64,000 nucleotides of DNA, taken from Candidatus Thiodiazotropha sp. (ex Epidulcina cf. delphinae). GTDB taxonomy: Bacteria > Pseudomonadota > Gammaproteobacteria > Chromatiales > Chromatiaceae. The notes under the pieces were generated by a model, which saw only the letters and a program-made list of their open reading frames with translations, was not told where the DNA came from and searched no databases. The stretch covers positions 1 through 64,000 of the forward strand of contig JAHXHS010000023.1 of NCBI GenBank assembly GCA_025656455.1, read 5' to 3'. The position numbers and the translations under genes were made by a program. Within the stretch, counting starts at the first letter, position 1; the number at the start of each line of letters is the position of its first letter. Shown here in pieces: positions 51,377 to 59,026 of this stretch.

Positions 51377-53188
51377 TCAAACCACCCTGAAATAGCAACT
51401 GAGATCCGCCAGATCGATCTCCCGAGGCTTGAGCCTGACACGGTCATTCAAACCGGCCTCTCCCTTGATACGCACCCTGGACTCCATGCCGAGCGACGGT
51501 AGCAGCACGGTCGCCCTCTCTCCCTCTTTCGCAACAATCACCGCTTCACCCTGCCACTCGGGATTATCGCGCAAGTAGATCAGACGCCAGTGATTGTTCG
51601 ACACCCTTTCGGTCTTGCGGTTTGTCATGCTGCCCATCTCGGATTGGGCTATCCGCTCGGAGATGGCGTGGATATCCAGTACCTGATCACCCTTGAGATG
51701 GGCGCGCAATTGCTGGTGGGTCAATAGATCGGAGTAGCGCCTGAGCGGACTGGTGGCGCGAGTGTAGGCCGCTAGCCCCAGTCCGGCATGGGGCTCGGGC
51801 TGAGTCTTGACCTGGGTCGGCTTGAAAAAACGCCGGTAGGCGTACATGCCCGCCATATCTTCGGGTTCGGTCCTCTCTTCCGGCGGCGCCTGGGTGGCGA
51901 AGGGGATGGCTATCTCGTGGGATTGGCAATAATTCGCAATCCCCTCTCCCGCCATCAACATCAGGTCGGTGATCATCTCCCGGCTCTCAAGCCTGGGCAG
52001 GGGATGGATCTCCACCTTGCCGTCACGCACTTTGAGCTTGACCTCCGGTAACTGGATCGAAGCGGCGCCCGCGGCCTTTCTACGCTGCCGGTAGCGCTGG
52101 CTTTTGTCTAGCAACTCCGCAAAAGGCGCTTCCCGCAACCGCTGATCTGCCTCGCTATAGCTGATTCGCTCGACCTTCAGCCAACTTGGGTGGATCTCTA
52201 TATCCTCCACCTCACCCTGTTCAGAGAGGGTAAAGGCGATGGAAAGCGCCGGCGATCTCTCCTGTAAACCAAGGCCCAACCGATCGGTTACCGCCGGTGG
52301 CAACATGGGTATCACCCGATCCGGCAGATAGAGGTTGGCGCCCCGCGCGCGGGCATCCTGATCCATCTCGCTATCCGGCGCCACCAGGGCGGCCACGTCC
52401 GCCACATGCACCCAGATGCGCTCGCCATCCAGGCTGACGGCGTCATCCGGGTCCTGGTTATCCTCATCGTCAATGGCGAAGGCTGGCAAGTGGGTCAGAT
52501 CGAGTCGCGTCTCTTCCGCCAGGGGCGGCACGTCATGTCCGGGAATGGTCTCGTCAATGCCCATCCTGCGCGGATAGGGGTTTTCATTGGCCGGCCAATA
52601 ACCGGCCTTGAGTAGGAGACGGTGGGCGTTGACCGGCGTCTCCTGTATCGCCAACGCTTGCAGAATGCGGCTCTTCTCCCGCTTCTCCAGGGCGAGCGCC
52701 TCGACTTCACCGAGGGTTTTCCGATCCTCTTCGAGGATCTCCCCCGCTTGCAGGCGCTGGAGAAAACCGTTCCAGGCCTCAGCTTCGGCAGTCCGCTTGG
52801 CCCGGGCGGCGATCTCAGACTTCACACTGGCGGCTGGGCGGGGCCGAATCGCATGCGGCTCTCCCTCGAAATAGAGCCCTTCCGCCACCAACTGCCAGGT
52901 CGCCCAGGCCATGGCGGGCGTGTAGTCGCCGAATACCAGTTCACTCAGTTCCTTGATATCGGTCTCGACCCCCTCCAGCAACTCCCAATTCTCTTCAACC
53001 TCGCCACTTTGCGGGGTCAGCTGATGCAGGTCTGAAAGCGGTCCGGGATGGAGCAGGATCACATCCTTATCCCTGACGCGTTTGGCCTTGCCCCCTTCCA
53101 ACTCAATGGAGATCTTATCCGACACCTCTACGATGCGAGCCGGCCGGATCTTGTAGAGCACCAGGGCGCCTGCTGTCAATTCACTCAT
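51377..53188 (-). CDS. RNB-family exoribonuclease (RNase II/R-like)
   Basis: 603 residues. An N-terminal region of about 200 residues is unlike the cold-shock domains of RNase R. The RNB catalytic domain (about 235-530) has the metal-binding Asp cluster AIDDEDNQDPDDAVSLD and the conserved YTRATSPLRRYSDLLTHQQL near its end. A short S1-like C-terminus (about 545-600) follows. It degrades RNA processively 3' to 5'. It is shorter than RNase R and resembles the RNB proteins often found near ygfZ-type genes. It is divergent from ygfZ over 107 bp. Confidence 0.88.
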   Translation of the reverse strand: MSELTAGALVLYKIRPARIVEVSDKISIELEGGKAKRVRDKDVILLHPGPLSDLHQLTPQSGEVEENWELLEGVETDIKELSELVFGDYTPAMAWATWQLVAEGLYFEGEPHAIRPRPAASVKSEIAARAKRTAEAEAWNGFLQRLQAGEILEEDRKTLGEVEALALEKREKSRILQALAIQETPVNAHRLLLKAGYWPANENPYPRRMGIDETIPGHDVPPLAEETRLDLTHLPAFAIDDEDNQDPDDAVSLDGERIWVHVADVAALVAPDSEMDQDARARGANLYLPDRVIPMLPPAVTDRLGLGLQERSPALSIAFTLSEQGEVEDIEIHPSWLKVERISYSEADQRLREAPFAELLDKSQRYRQRRKAAGAASIQLPEVKLKVRDGKVEIHPLPRLESREMITDLMLMAGEGIANYCQSHEIAIPFATQAPPEERTEPEDMAGMYAYRRFFKPTQVKTQPEPHAGLGLAAYTRATSPLRRYSDLLTHQQLRAHLKGDQVLDIHAISERIAQSEMGSMTNRKTERVSNNHWRLIYLRDNPEWQGEAVIVAKEGERATVLLPSLGMESRVRIKGEAGLNDRVRLKPREIDLADLSCYFRVV

Positions 53189-53295
53189 TAAACCTTCCGA
53201 TAATTAAAGACCAACTTCTAGAGGGAGTTTCGTCCCCTGCGGGATCGGGTATGATACGCACTGTTTAGTGTCAAACCCAGGAGCGCGTTCCTAAC

Positions 53296-54291
53296 ATGAA
53301 TAGCGAATGGTCTGAATTCCTTGCATCCCGCGCTGAACCGGTCCGGGGCGCCGCCGGGATCGGCTGCGCCTTGAATGACCTCTCCCACTACGGCCTGATC
53401 CGTGTCACGGGCGAGGATGCCGAATCTTTTCTCCAGGGCCAGATGACCAACGACATGCGCCAGGTCACTGAAACGCACAGTAACCTGGCAGGCTGGTGTA
53501 ACGCCAAGGGACGCATGCTGGCCGGTTTCCGCTGCTTCCGTCGAGGCGAGGCGTTCTACCTGCAGACCCCGCTGGAAAATCTTGCTTTGGTTTTGCCGCG
53601 TCTGAAGCTGTATGTGTTAAGGTCCCAGGTCGAGATCAGCGATGCCAGCGATGAACTGGTGCGGATTGGCTGCACGGGAGCCTGCTCCGAGGCCCTGCTG
53701 CAACCCTTTTTCGACGAACTCCCGCAACAGGTCAACGATGTTCGGCAACAGGACCGGATGACCCTCATCCGGTTGCCGGGGGCCGGTCCCCGCTTCGAAG
53801 TCATCGGACCGACCGACCAGCTACTGGAAATCTGGCAGACGGCGGAGGCCCAGGCGCCACGGATGGATGAGGATTTCTGGGCCTTGCAAGAGATCCGCGC
53901 AGGCATCCCGACGCTCTTTCAAAGCACCCGTGAGGCCTTTGTACCGCAAATGACCAATATGCAGCTGATCGACGGCGTGAGCTTTACCAAGGGATGCTAC
54001 CCCGGCCAGGAGGTGGTCGCCCGCATGCAGTACCTGGGCAAGCTGAAGCGACGCATGTATCTGGCCCATGTCGACACCACGACGCTCCCCAGCCCGGGGG
54101 ATGAGCTGTTTGCCAGGGGCAGCACCTCGGGACAAGGCACTGGCAAGGTCGTGGATGCGCGGGCCAACAACGGCGGCTATGACCTGCTCGCCGTCATCGA
54201 GATCGCCAGCGCTGAGGAGGAGGAGGTCTGCCTGGGTGAGAATGGGCCGAAGCTGGAGATTCTCAACCTGCCCTACAGGTATGCGGAATAG
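53296..54291 (+). CDS. ygfZ: folate-dependent Fe-S cluster protein YgfZ
   Basis: 331 residues of the GcvT-like fold. The diagnostic motif is KGCYPGQEVVARMQYLGKLKRRM, with the Cys that distinguishes YgfZ. The N-terminal VTGEDAESFLQGQMTNDM and GWCNAKGRMLAGFRC segments also fit. YgfZ assists Fe-S enzyme maturation or repair with tetrahydrofolate. The ATG at 53296 follows AGGAGCG. Confidence 0.93.
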   Translation: MNSEWSEFLASRAEPVRGAAGIGCALNDLSHYGLIRVTGEDAESFLQGQMTNDMRQVTETHSNLAGWCNAKGRMLAGFRCFRRGEAFYLQTPLENLALVLPRLKLYVLRSQVEISDASDELVRIGCTGACSEALLQPFFDELPQQVNDVRQQDRMTLIRLPGAGPRFEVIGPTDQLLEIWQTAEAQAPRMDEDFWALQEIRAGIPTLFQSTREAFVPQMTNMQLIDGVSFTKGCYPGQEVVARMQYLGKLKRRMYLAHVDTTTLPSPGDELFARGSTSGQGTGKVVDARANNGGYDLLAVIEIASAEEEEVCLGENGPKLEILNLPYRYAE

Positions 54292-54378
54292 TCTCTCGAC
54301 GGGTGGTATCCCTTTAAGAAAAACCTGTACTGACCGCTAAGCTGTCATTACAACCGCAGTTAACGGAAGCCTACGGAA

Positions 54379-55218
54379 ATGATCGACGAAAACCAGTTTC
54401 TCGAAAAGCTCAATGATGCCATCGACAGCAACCGCCTGACCCTTCCGACACTGCCGGAAGTGGCGCTGAAAGTCAGGGACGCGGTGGAGAAAGAGCAGAG
54501 CTCCGCCAATCAGATCGCCGAGATCATCGCATCCGACGCCGCCCTCTCCGCACGCCTGCTGCAGGTCGCCAACAGCCCGCTGTACCGTGGTCGCGTGCCT
54601 ATCGACAATCTGCAAATGGCGGTGGCCCGCCTCGGCGTGCGGCTGGTGCGCAGCCTGGTCGTCAGCCTGATCATGCAACAGATCTTCCAAGCCACCAATG
54701 ACCTGCTGGACGCCAAATTCCGCCAGATCTGGGAAGAGAGCGTACAGATCGCCGCCATCAGCCGTGTCCTGGCGAGCAACACCGATCACCTCGACAAAGA
54801 GCAGGCCATGCTGGCCGGCCTGATCCACAATATCGGCGCCCTGCCGGTACTCGCCATGGCAGAGAATCATGACGAACTGCTGGAAGACCCTAAGGAGCTG
54901 GACAGGATCATAGATGCCCTGAGCCCCCCTGTCGGCAAGCGCATTCTCGAGATGTGGGGTTTTTCTCCGTCGCTGACCCGAGTGCCGGCGAATTTTCTCA
55001 ATCTTGAATACACCAGCACGGGAGACGCCGACTATGTGGATGTGGTGCTGGTGGCGCGTCTCGAGACCCTGATGAACTCGGATAGCGGGCTCGACACATC
55101 GCAATGGTCGCATATCCCGTCCTTTTCCAAGCTCGGCCTGGAGCCGGAAATCAATGTCATCGAGATCGAAGGAGTAGCCGACGATATCCAGAATATCGAG
55201 GTCATGTTCCTCTCGTGA
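54379..55218 (+). CDS. HDOD-domain signalling protein
   Basis: 279 residues. The HDOD domain (about 18-215) has LPTLPEVALKVRDAV, IASDAALSARLLQVANSPLYRG, AVARLGVRLVRSLV and LAGLIHNIGALPVL, where the HD pair of active phosphohydrolases is replaced (HN), as is common in HDOD proteins. These proteins act in signalling (chemotaxis, c-di-GMP) without known catalysis. It is 88 bp after ygfZ and 31 bp before an ABC ATPase gene. Confidence 0.88.
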   Translation: MIDENQFLEKLNDAIDSNRLTLPTLPEVALKVRDAVEKEQSSANQIAEIIASDAALSARLLQVANSPLYRGRVPIDNLQMAVARLGVRLVRSLVVSLIMQQIFQATNDLLDAKFRQIWEESVQIAAISRVLASNTDHLDKEQAMLAGLIHNIGALPVLAMAENHDELLEDPKELDRIIDALSPPVGKRILEMWGFSPSLTRVPANFLNLEYTSTGDADYVDVVLVARLETLMNSDSGLDTSQWSHIPSFSKLGLEPEINVIEIEGVADDIQNIEVMFLS

Positions 55219-55249
55219 TGCCGAACCCGCTCTGCGCAACCCAGCCCCG

Positions 55250-56128
55250 ATGATCGAGGCGGAAAACCTCAGCAAACACTACGCCGGCGTGAAGGCGGTG
55301 GATGGGGTGAGCTTCGCCATCCCCCGTGGCGTCTGTTTCGGCCTGCTGGGACCGAACGGAGCGGGTAAGACCACCACCGTGGAGATGCTGGAAGGCATCA
55401 AGACACCCACTTCCGGCGTCATCCGCTACAAGGGCGAGCCCCTGGGACAGCGCTTCCGCAACGAAGCCGGAATCATGTTCCAGCACACGGCACTACAGGA
55501 ATTCATTCGCGTGGATGAGGTGCTGAAGATGTTTCAGCAGTTCTACACCCGCACCCGCGCCATCGAGGAGTTGGTGGAGATCTGCGCCCTGGAGGAGTTC
55601 CTCGACCGCGACACACGCAAGCTCTCCGGCGGTCAGAAACAGCGCCTGCTGTTGGCGATCGCACTGATCAACAACCCAGAAGTGGTGTTTCTCGACGAAC
55701 CCACCACCGGCCTCGATCCCCAGTCGCGGCGCAATCTGTGGCGCCAGGTACGCCGAATCAAGGCCGAAAACAAGACCCTGGTGCTGACCACACACTACAT
55801 GGAAGAGGCCTTTGAACTATGTGACGAGATCATCATCATGGACCATGGCGTGATTATCGCCCAGGGCAACCCCAAGGCATTGCTGGCCGACCACTTTGAC
55901 AACGCGGTCATCACCCTGCCCCTATCCGCCATTCCGCACGACTTTCAACCGGACGACACATCCACGCTGCATCCCCAGGACGGTCAGATGGAGATCCTGT
56001 CACGGGACGTGGATGCCACCATCCACCATTTGGCGACCCAACGGATTCCCTTGCAGCAGTTGCAGGTGCGCTCACCCACCCTGGAAGACCTGTTCCTGGA
56101 ATTGACCGGACATCATCTGCGGCCCTAG
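55250..56128 (+). CDS. ABC-2 type exporter, ATP-binding subunit
   Basis: 292 residues. Walker A GPNGAGKTT, Q-loop FQHTALQEF, signature LSGGQKQRLLLAIALI, Walker B VVFLDEPTTGLDP and the His switch TTHYMEEA are all intact, with a C-terminal accessory region of DrrA/CcmA type. Its stop codon TAG lies in the CTAG end of a MITE (56125-56373), which separates it from the permease gene. The transported substrate is unknown. Confidence 0.92.
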   Translation: MIEAENLSKHYAGVKAVDGVSFAIPRGVCFGLLGPNGAGKTTTVEMLEGIKTPTSGVIRYKGEPLGQRFRNEAGIMFQHTALQEFIRVDEVLKMFQQFYTRTRAIEELVEICALEEFLDRDTRKLSGGQKQRLLLAIALINNPEVVFLDEPTTGLDPQSRRNLWRQVRRIKAENKTLVLTTHYMEEAFELCDEIIIMDHGVIIAQGNPKALLADHFDNAVITLPLSAIPHDFQPDDTSTLHPQDGQMEILSRDVDATIHHLATQRIPLQQLQVRSPTLEDLFLELTGHHLRP

Positions 56129-56373
56129 CCCACATTTCTCACCAGGCGGACCGGATAAACTTGAGAATATTATGAAACTTAAAGGCGTTAGCTTCGAAAA
56201 ATGCTGGTAGTACATAGACACCCTGTCCTATTTGGTTTTTGGGGCAAGCTGGCTTCGAACCTTGAACGATTAGCCTTGAACCATAGCGACGGCTATGCTT
56301 CGGCGGCTAATCGTCCAATCTTCTTCGCCAGCTTGCCCCAAAAATCCAAATCCTGGTGAGAAATGTGGGCTAG
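56125..56373. mobile_element. about 250-bp CTAG-ended MITE, copy 2, between the ABC genes
   Basis: Inverted repeats 56125-56146 and 56352-56373 are perfect (22/22): CTAGCCCACATTTCTCACC at the left. It is the same family as 22667-22918, in the opposite orientation, with the same inner hairpin. The left CTAG gives the stop codon of the ATPase gene, and the right CTAG ends 2 bp before the permease ATG, so it may provide the permease with a new leader or interrupt coupling. Confidence 0.88.
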
Positions 56374-56375
56374 CC

Positions 56376-57374
56376 ATGTCGATACGCCGTTTCATCGCAG
56401 CCCTGCAAGCGCGCAATCTGGAGTTCCTGCGCGACCGCACCGCCCTTGGCTGGAACCTGATCATGCCGGTGTTGATCGTGATGGGTTTCGCCTTCGCCTT
56501 CTCCACCGGGCAGGAGGAGCTCTACAAGGTCGGGCTCTACGGCCAGCCCGACCCAGACCAACCCGTGCATGCCTTTCTGCAGACACGCTACATGGACTTC
56601 ATCCCGGTGGAAGACCTGGAGGAGACGATCGATAAGGTCGACAGGCATCAAATCGACCTGCTGCTGGATGCGCAGAACAACCGTTACTGGGTCAACAGCA
56701 CATCGCCCAAAGGTTATCTGCTGGAGCAACTGCTCGCCCCCTACCAGCTCCGGGGCGAGGCGCTCAGCGGCAAAGAGATACGCTATGTCGATTGGGTGAT
56801 TCCCGGCGTGCTGGGGATGAACATCATGTTCAGCGCCCTGTTCGGCGTCGGTTACGTGATTGTGAGATACAGGAAAAACGGGGTGCTGAAACGCCTGCGC
56901 GCAACCCCGCTCAGCGCCTTTGAATTCCTTTCAGCACAGATCGCATCACGGCTGTTGATGATCGTGTCGGCAACCGTGCTGGTCTATGCCGGCACCGATC
57001 TGATCGTCGATTTCCGCATGACCGGCTCCTACTGGCTGCTGTTGTTGATCCTCATTCTCGGCGCGCTCAGCATGATCAGTGTCGGCCTGCTGGTGGCCGC
57101 ACGGATCACCAGTGAAGAAGCGGCCAACGGCCTGCTGAACCTGATCAGTTGGCCGATGATGCTGCTCTCGGGGGTCTGGTTCTCGCTGGAGGGTTCCCAT
57201 CCGCTGGTGCAGCATCTGGCCCTGACGCTGCCCCTGACCCATATGATCGACGCCGCACGGCTGGTGATGATCGAGGGCGCCGGCATCGCGGACGTGGCCG
57301 TGCAGCTATGCACTTTATCCTTGTTTACCCTATGCTTTGTCACCATAGGTTCAAAAACCTTTCGTTGGGAATAG
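56376..57374 (+). CDS. ABC-2 type exporter, permease subunit
   Basis: 332 residues. TM1 (about 24-44) is followed by a periplasmic loop of about 110 residues, then five helices (about 140-330), with GVLGMNIMFSALFGVGYVIVRYRKNGVLKRLRATPLSAFEFL typical of ABC-2 permeases. The ATG at 56376 was chosen although the frame is open back into the MITE (to 56295), because the MITE-encoded part has no relation to permeases. There is no good ribosome-binding site; GGGCTAGCC from the MITE precedes the ATG. Confidence 0.88.
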   Translation: MSIRRFIAALQARNLEFLRDRTALGWNLIMPVLIVMGFAFAFSTGQEELYKVGLYGQPDPDQPVHAFLQTRYMDFIPVEDLEETIDKVDRHQIDLLLDAQNNRYWVNSTSPKGYLLEQLLAPYQLRGEALSGKEIRYVDWVIPGVLGMNIMFSALFGVGYVIVRYRKNGVLKRLRATPLSAFEFLSAQIASRLLMIVSATVLVYAGTDLIVDFRMTGSYWLLLLILILGALSMISVGLLVAARITSEEAANGLLNLISWPMMLLSGVWFSLEGSHPLVQHLALTLPLTHMIDAARLVMIEGAGIADVAVQLCTLSLFTLCFVTIGSKTFRWE

Positions 57375-57395
57375 ACGGGATCCGGGATTCACATC

Positions 57396-57872
57396 ATGGG
57401 CGATCAGGATGAAACCTTCATGCGCGAAGCGCTGGAGATGGCGAGACAAGGCATCGAACTGGGCCATGGCGGTCCCTTCGGCGCCGTCCTGGTCATGCAG
57501 GGCCAGGTCATAGGCCGAGGTTGGAATCAGGTCATACACCTGAACGACCCAACCGCCCACGCCGAAATGCAGGCGATTCGTGAGGCCTGCCGGACCCTAG
57601 CCGACTACCATCTGCCCGGCGCCGTGCTCTACACCACTTGCGAGCCCTGCCCGATGTGTCTGAGCGCCGCCTACTGGGCGCGCATCCAGCGATTGGTTTA
57701 TGCCGCCGAGGCAAGGGATGCGGCTGAAATCGGTTTCAGCGACAGGGAGATTATGCTCGAGTTCGGCAAACCCTCGGCAGAGAGAAGCATCGCCGTCAGG
57801 CAACTCCTGCGCGACGACAGTCTCGTCCTCTTCGCTCGCTGGGAAAAAAGTGACAAACGAATCGATTACTGA
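57396..57872 (+). CDS. guanine deaminase (cytidine-deaminase fold)
   Basis: 158 residues. The zinc site is visible as TAHAEM (His, catalytic Glu) and CEPCPMC. The GGPFGAVLV, NDPTAHAEMQAIREAC, AAYWARIQRLVYAAEARDAAEIGF and C-terminal Tyr pattern are close to Bacillus GuaD, which converts guanine to xanthine. It lies 21 bp after the ABC permease gene. Other nucleoside deaminases are possible, but the DAAEIGF segment favours guanine. Confidence 0.82.
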   Translation: MGDQDETFMREALEMARQGIELGHGGPFGAVLVMQGQVIGRGWNQVIHLNDPTAHAEMQAIREACRTLADYHLPGAVLYTTCEPCPMCLSAAYWARIQRLVYAAEARDAAEIGFSDREIMLEFGKPSAERSIAVRQLLRDDSLVLFARWEKSDKRIDY

Positions 57873-57885
57873 GCTTTGAAAGCAC

Positions 57886-57915
57886 GCGCCACATACAATA
57901 GAGTGGGCGCTTTTT
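57886..57915 (+). terminator. rho-independent terminator after the deaminase gene
   Basis: GCGCCAC pairs with GTGGGCGC (one bulged base) across a 10-nt loop and is followed by TTTTT. It ends the ABC/deaminase operon before the glycosyltransferase gene. Confidence 0.65.
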
Positions 57916-57947
57916 ATCCATCCACTCAGATGGACTGAGCCTGCGGC

Positions 57948-58862
57948 ATGAGCGAGTCTGACAATATCCTAGCCATCGTTGTCACCTATCACCCAGAATC
58001 AAAGGCGCTGATACGTCTGCTCGACGGGCTGGAGAAACAGGTCGACCATATTCTGATTGTCGACAACGGTTCCGACAACACGCTCTCCCAACTGTTGGAA
58101 AAGAGGAACCGGGACAAAGAGCACCTGATCCCGCTCGCAGAGAACCTTGGCGTCGCAGCGGCGCAAAACGTGGGAATCGCAGAGGCGCGCCGGCGCCAGG
58201 CCGACTATGTCATTTTGTTCGATCAGGACAGCGAGCCTGCGCCTGATATGGTTGAACAGCTCCATGCCGTGGTAAAAGCCAAGACCGCCGCCGGCATACA
58301 GCTCGCCGGGGTCGGCCCCCGTTACCTCGATGCCAGACAGGACAACCCTCCCCCCTTTATCAAGATCAAGGGTATTAAAGTGGAGCGTCAGCCATGCAAT
58401 GGCGCGAACACCGTGGTGGATGTGGACTACCTTATCTCATCGGGGTGTCTGATCCCGATGGAGACCCTCACCCAGGTGGGCGATATGCAGGAGACGCTAT
58501 TCATCGACTATGTGGATATCGAGTGGGGTTTGCGCGCGAAATCCCAGGGCTATCGCTGTTTCGGCGTCTGCGCGGCCGCCATGCGCCACGACCTCGGCGA
58601 TACGCCGATTGAGTTTTTTGCACGCACGCTCCCCCTGCACAGTCCGCTACGCCACTACTACCATTTTCGCAATGCCCTGTGGCTGTACCGTCAGGGCTGG
58701 CTGCCCATCCGCTGGAAACTCGCCGATGGCTGGCGCCTGCTCCTGAAGTACGGGTTCTATACCCTGTTCGCCAAACCGCGCCATTTGCACTGGTGGATGA
58801 TGACCAAGGGGATCTGGCACGGCATGAGCGGAAAAATGGGGAAGTTGCAGGAAAACAGATGA
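57948..58862 (+). CDS. GT2 glycosyltransferase, rhamnosyltransferase-like
   Basis: 304 residues. A GT-A fold: ILAIVVTYHPE, ILIVDNGSDN, ENLGVAAAQNVGIAEA, the DxD-type FDQDSEP and IDYVDIEWGLRAKSQGY, followed by a C-terminal helical region (RHYYHFRNALWLYRQGW) as in RfbF/WbbL-type rhamnosyltransferases. It most likely builds a surface polysaccharide. It opens the glycan-type cassette at the right of the window. Confidence 0.82.
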   Translation: MSESDNILAIVVTYHPESKALIRLLDGLEKQVDHILIVDNGSDNTLSQLLEKRNRDKEHLIPLAENLGVAAAQNVGIAEARRRQADYVILFDQDSEPAPDMVEQLHAVVKAKTAAGIQLAGVGPRYLDARQDNPPPFIKIKGIKVERQPCNGANTVVDVDYLISSGCLIPMETLTQVGDMQETLFIDYVDIEWGLRAKSQGYRCFGVCAAAMRHDLGDTPIEFFARTLPLHSPLRHYYHFRNALWLYRQGWLPIRWKLADGWRLLLKYGFYTLFAKPRHLHWWMMTKGIWHGMSGKMGKLQENR

Positions 58863-58943
58863 AGTGCGGCTTCTTTTCTTTATCAGTTAGTTAGCTCATC
58901 CTAACTGGTATACTATTAGCCCAGCGACCTAATATATTGAGTT

Positions 58944-58977
58944 ATTAACCCGGCAACCAAGTATGTTGGGTTAATAA
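58944..58977. repeat. 34-bp interspersed repeat, copy 2
   Basis: Matches 18384-18417 in 31 of 34 positions. In this copy TTAACCC and GGGTTAA form a clean 7-bp stem. It lies 50 bp before the asparagine-synthase-like gene. Confidence 0.55.
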
Positions 58978-59026
58978 TAAAAGGGCTCCGCCCATTCCTG
59001 ACCATGAATAACTCGAACAAGCGACT

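Noticed and set aside
54337..55275. A 312-codon minus-strand frame opposite the HDOD gene
   Set aside because: The plus-strand HDOD frame is recognisable over its full length; this frame has no family pattern.
56295..56375. An N-terminal extension of the ABC permease reading from inside the MITE
   Set aside because: The same extension-like peptide is encoded by the other MITE copy near 22700, so it belongs to the element and not to the permease.
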